56,566 nucleotides of DNA from Desulforudis sp. (GTDB taxonomy: Bacteria > Bacillota > Desulfotomaculia > Desulfotomaculales > Desulforudaceae): the NCBI GenBank assembly GCA_019084485.1, contig JAHRFU010000009.1:1-56566 (forward strand), in the 5' to 3' direction. Under the pieces are notes generated by a model, which saw only the letters and a list, made by a program, of their open reading frames with translations, was not told the DNA's origin and searched no databases. The translations under genes were made by a program, and so were the position numbers. This document shows positions 54,338 through 56,566 of this stretch, piece after piece. Positions within the stretch are counted from its first letter, which is position 1, and each line of letters starts with the position of its first letter.

Positions 54338-55533
54338 TGCGGGTTCTCTACTGGGACTGCTTTGCCGGAATCAGCGGCGATATGGCGCTCGGTTCGCTCA
54401 TCGACCTCGGTGTCGATCCAGGCTCTCTGCAGTCTCTGTTCATAAACATCCCCGGTTGCCGTATAGAGGTACGTCCGGCCCGGAGTCACGGGATCGCCGG
54501 CACGTCCGTACGTGTAGTTGCGAAGCCCAACCAGCCGTACCGCCGCCTGCCGGACGTTCTCGCCATTATCGACACCTGTCCGGCGTCAGAACGCACCCGC
54601 CACCTGGCCAAATCCGTCTTTCACCGCCTGGGCGAAGCCGAGGCCAAGGTTCACGGAGTCTCCCCCGAGGAGATCCACTTCCACGAGGTCGGAGCAGTTG
54701 ACGCCATTGTGGAAATCGTGGGGGTAGTCGCCGCTTTGGAAATGCTTGGTGTAGAGCGGGTGTACGCCTCACCCCTGCCGATGAGTACCGGCTTTGTCCG
54801 GTGCGCCCACGGTATCCTTCCAGTCCCTGCTCCGGCGGTATTGGAACTGGTCAAGGGTCTGCCTACGAAGCCAATGAACGTCGAGGGCGAAATGGTCACC
54901 CCCACCGGAGCCGCACTGGTTGCCGTCCTGGCTGCAGAATGCGGCCCCATGCCCCCCCTACGCCCCGCAGGAACCGGCTACGGGGCCGGCACCAGAGCCT
55001 TCCCCTTCCCTAACATGTTGAGGGCTGTCCTGGGCGATCTGGACGTGTCGGTGAGCAGGATTACAGAGACGATCGTCGTTCTGGAAACCAACATCGACGA
55101 TGTCAATCCTGAGCTGTACCCCTACTTCATTGAACGCCTTCTTGCCGCCGGGGTGAGGGAGGCCTTCTACAACCCCGTCGCTATGAAGAAAGGTCGTGCG
55201 GGCGTCAAGCTCACTGTCCTCACCGAAGAAAAGGATATCCCCAGAATTACCGATCTCCTGATCCAGGAAACCGGAACCCTGGGGATACGCATCCACCGCG
55301 AGGAACGGATCACCGTCCCCCGCAAAATCTACAAAGTGGAAACCCCGTTCGGCCCGGTACGGATCAAGGTAGCCCAGATCGCACCAGGCCAACTGCAGGC
55401 CAAACCCGAGTTCGAAGACTGCCGCCACCTGGCCGAGACCACCGGAACCCCCCTGCGCACCATCACCGCCGCCGCCCAAAAGGAAGCGGAACGGTTACTA
55501 TCGGAGCTCGCTGTGGCACCAGCACAGGGATAG
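54337..55533 (+). CDS. larC: LarC, nickel-insertion protein for the pincer cofactor
   Basis: LarC inserts nickel into the cofactor by a CTP-dependent cyclometallation. The 398-residue protein begins MRVLYWDCFAGISGDM and includes HEVGAVDAIVE and the C-terminal half with ETNIDDVNPE. Here both halves lie in one frame. In Lactobacillus larC1 and larC2 are joined by programmed frameshift, so this is the continuous form. No larA (lactate racemase) is in view, so the client enzyme is elsewhere. Confidence 0.95.
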   Translation: MRVLYWDCFAGISGDMALGSLIDLGVDPGSLQSLFINIPGCRIEVRPARSHGIAGTSVRVVAKPNQPYRRLPDVLAIIDTCPASERTRHLAKSVFHRLGEAEAKVHGVSPEEIHFHEVGAVDAIVEIVGVVAALEMLGVERVYASPLPMSTGFVRCAHGILPVPAPAVLELVKGLPTKPMNVEGEMVTPTGAALVAVLAAECGPMPPLRPAGTGYGAGTRAFPFPNMLRAVLGDLDVSVSRITETIVVLETNIDDVNPELYPYFIERLLAAGVREAFYNPVAMKKGRAGVKLTVLTEEKDIPRITDLLIQETGTLGIRIHREERITVPRKIYKVETPFGPVRIKVAQIAPGQLQAKPEFEDCRHLAETTGTPLRTITAAAQKEAERLLSELAVAPAQG

Positions 55534-55541
55534 GCTAGTAT

Positions 55542-56372
55542 TTAGGTATAACTCCCCGCAACAACTGTTTCACCGTCAGGTTGCACGTGAAACATCTCAG
55601 GTAGAACCAGGGTGATGGTCGCGTTCTGACCTGCGGTAGTTGAATCAGCTACACAAACAGCTGTAAAGGATGTTGTTGTGTAACCCTCACCCGATACCTC
55701 GCCGGTATAACTCCCTGGTTGCAGATCTGAAACAGAGTAACTGCCATCCGAATTGGTGACCACCGTTTGGACGACCGAACCGGTGGTCACGTTGAGACCC
55801 ATACGGAAGTCAATTCGAAGATTGCCGACGCCTTGATTATCTAAGGCATTTGAGACATAACCGCTAATATCCCCCGTCTGGGCCGCTTCTGGTTGCATTT
55901 CGACTGTTTCCAGGTATGTTGTGTGGTTACCTGAGACGGTAATGCCCACATAGGACACCGGAAGAAAGCCTTCTTTAGAAAAGACGATCTTGTACCCGCT
56001 TCCGGCAGGAAGCTCCGCCACGATAAATGTCCCGTCAGTACCGGTTAGTGTATCTTTCACAAACGCTTCATTTTTGTAGACGGACACATTCACTCCGGAA
56101 AGTCCTAAGTCTGTACTGATCGTTTCTACTCTTCCGCTTAGAGAGCCAAATTCGGTGATAATTGTGTACTGATGGGTGGCCGTGTCACTTGGCAGCCGGT
56201 TGGGTGCAAACGATTTAGTATTGATAGTAATCGCCTCAACAATTGAGATCGGGTTTTCAAAACAACTACTAGTGGTATCCGGCTCGCCCCCGTCTGTTGT
56301 GTAGCGGATCAAGGCCCCAGCTTCAGTTGAAGAAAGGGTGACCTCGGTTCCGGCAAGTCGGGCAAAAACCAA
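55542..56372 (-). CDS. truncated surface protein with CHB_HEX_C and carboxypeptidase-regulatory-like domains
   Basis: The C-terminal portion of a large extracellular protein remains here. It starts with a chitobiase/beta-hexosaminidase C-terminal-like module (TLSSTEAGALIRYTTDGGEPD, split across its loop). Two carboxypeptidase-regulatory-like beta modules follow (LSGRVETISTDLGLSGVNVS and ISGYVSNALDNQGVGNLRID). The open frame starts at a TTG without a ribosome site. Just upstream the DNA codes for a transposase in another frame, so the real gene start is lost. It ends by convergence with larC, 8 bp away. Confidence 0.75.
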   Translation of the reverse strand: MVFARLAGTEVTLSSTEAGALIRYTTDGGEPDTTSSCFENPISIVEAITINTKSFAPNRLPSDTATHQYTIITEFGSLSGRVETISTDLGLSGVNVSVYKNEAFVKDTLTGTDGTFIVAELPAGSGYKIVFSKEGFLPVSYVGITVSGNHTTYLETVEMQPEAAQTGDISGYVSNALDNQGVGNLRIDFRMGLNVTTGSVVQTVVTNSDGSYSVSDLQPGSYTGEVSGEGYTTTSFTAVCVADSTTAGQNATITLVLPEMFHVQPDGETVVAGSYT

Positions 56373-56566
56373 GTCGGATCAATAGCATCCGTTGCAGTTC
56401 CCTCCTGGCGCGTCGGAGGGTCCACCCAGAAGTTTTCTTTACTCCGAAAGCCCTCCGTTACCAAAAAGTTGAAGGCAATCATTGTCAAGGTTACGTGGTG
56501 ATGCCACCCAGTCCAGGATCGACCCTCAAAATGATCAAGTCCAAGGTCGTCTTTCAGTTGTTGGTA
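56309..56566 (-). pseudogene. C-terminal fragment of an IS701-like transposase
   Basis: The minus strand, entering from the window edge, encodes YQQLKDDLGLDHFEGRSW and then TGWHHHVTLTMIAFNFL, the C-terminal hallmarks of IS701-family DDE transposases. It ends at a TGA at 56309. The frame overlaps the start of the surface-protein frame at 55542-56372, so an IS end lies inside that gene. The element continues beyond the window. Whether it is intact cannot be judged from here. Confidence 0.82.

Overview
The window looks like the chromosome of a spore-forming, Gram-positive sulfate reducer of the Desulfotomaculum / Desulforudis type (Firmicutes, Peptococcaceae-like). Three things point that way. 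There is a complete dissimilatory sulfite reductase set (dsrA, dsrB, dsrD, dsrC, dsrMK without dsrJOP, and a dsrN-type amidase). There are spore genes (sleB, ypeB, yyaC, a Spo0F-like regulator) and the clostridial SCIFF peptide with its maturase. Gene order is Firmicute-like (rho-rpmE-yqhQ-prfA-prmC; dnaB-rplI-DUF2232-rpsR-ssb-rpsF). Nearly all genes lie on the minus strand, as expected for one replichore arm near the origin. GTG and TTG starts are frequent and ribosome binding sites are strong, so many starts were moved inward from the longest open frame.

Layout. 1-250: large inverted repeat. 264-9817: translation and central metabolism (prmC, prfA, yqhQ, rpmE, a radical SAM protein, an M23 hydrolase, rho, transaldolase, aldolase, a zinc-ribbon protein). 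9852-15.5 kb: Spo0F-like regulator, Yip1 protein, sppA, pyrG, argS. 15.5-18 kb: ywiB and an alaR-alaT pair behind a T-box leader. 18.2-20.3 kb: ypeB and sleB. 20.6-31.7 kb: cutA and the Dsr region. 32.3-39 kb: murA, a peptidase-MA protein, a TPR protein, an M23/G5 hydrolase, the SCIFF maturase, the 49-residue SCIFF peptide and a CBS-ACT protein. 39.1-46.2 kb: two tRNAs, purA, an FAD protein and the replication/ribosome cluster. 46.3-48.2 kb: decayed, repeat-rich stretch. 48.2-52.6 kb: DUF951, CvpA, YkvI, YyaC, YkuS, a phosphoribosyltransferase, DUF4446. 52.6-55.5 kb: plus-strand larE-larB-larC. Right edge: a truncated surface protein abutting an IS701-like transposase end.

How the genes work together. 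DsrAB reduces sulfite and loads sulfur onto DsrC as a trisulfide. DsrMK is expected to reduce that trisulfide with electrons from the menaquinone pool. DsrD stimulates DsrAB. DsrN probably amidates siroheme. Four poorly characterised proteins sit among these genes: an FmdB-type zinc ribbon, a HEAT-repeat protein, a YkgJ cysteine-cluster protein and a TPR protein. They are the best candidates here for an undescribed Dsr maturation or control module. LarE/B/C make the nickel-pincer cofactor of lactate racemase-type enzymes, but no larA is visible. Several intergenic repeats recur at distant sites, and one copy appears to supply the 3' end of the M23 gene at 4895.
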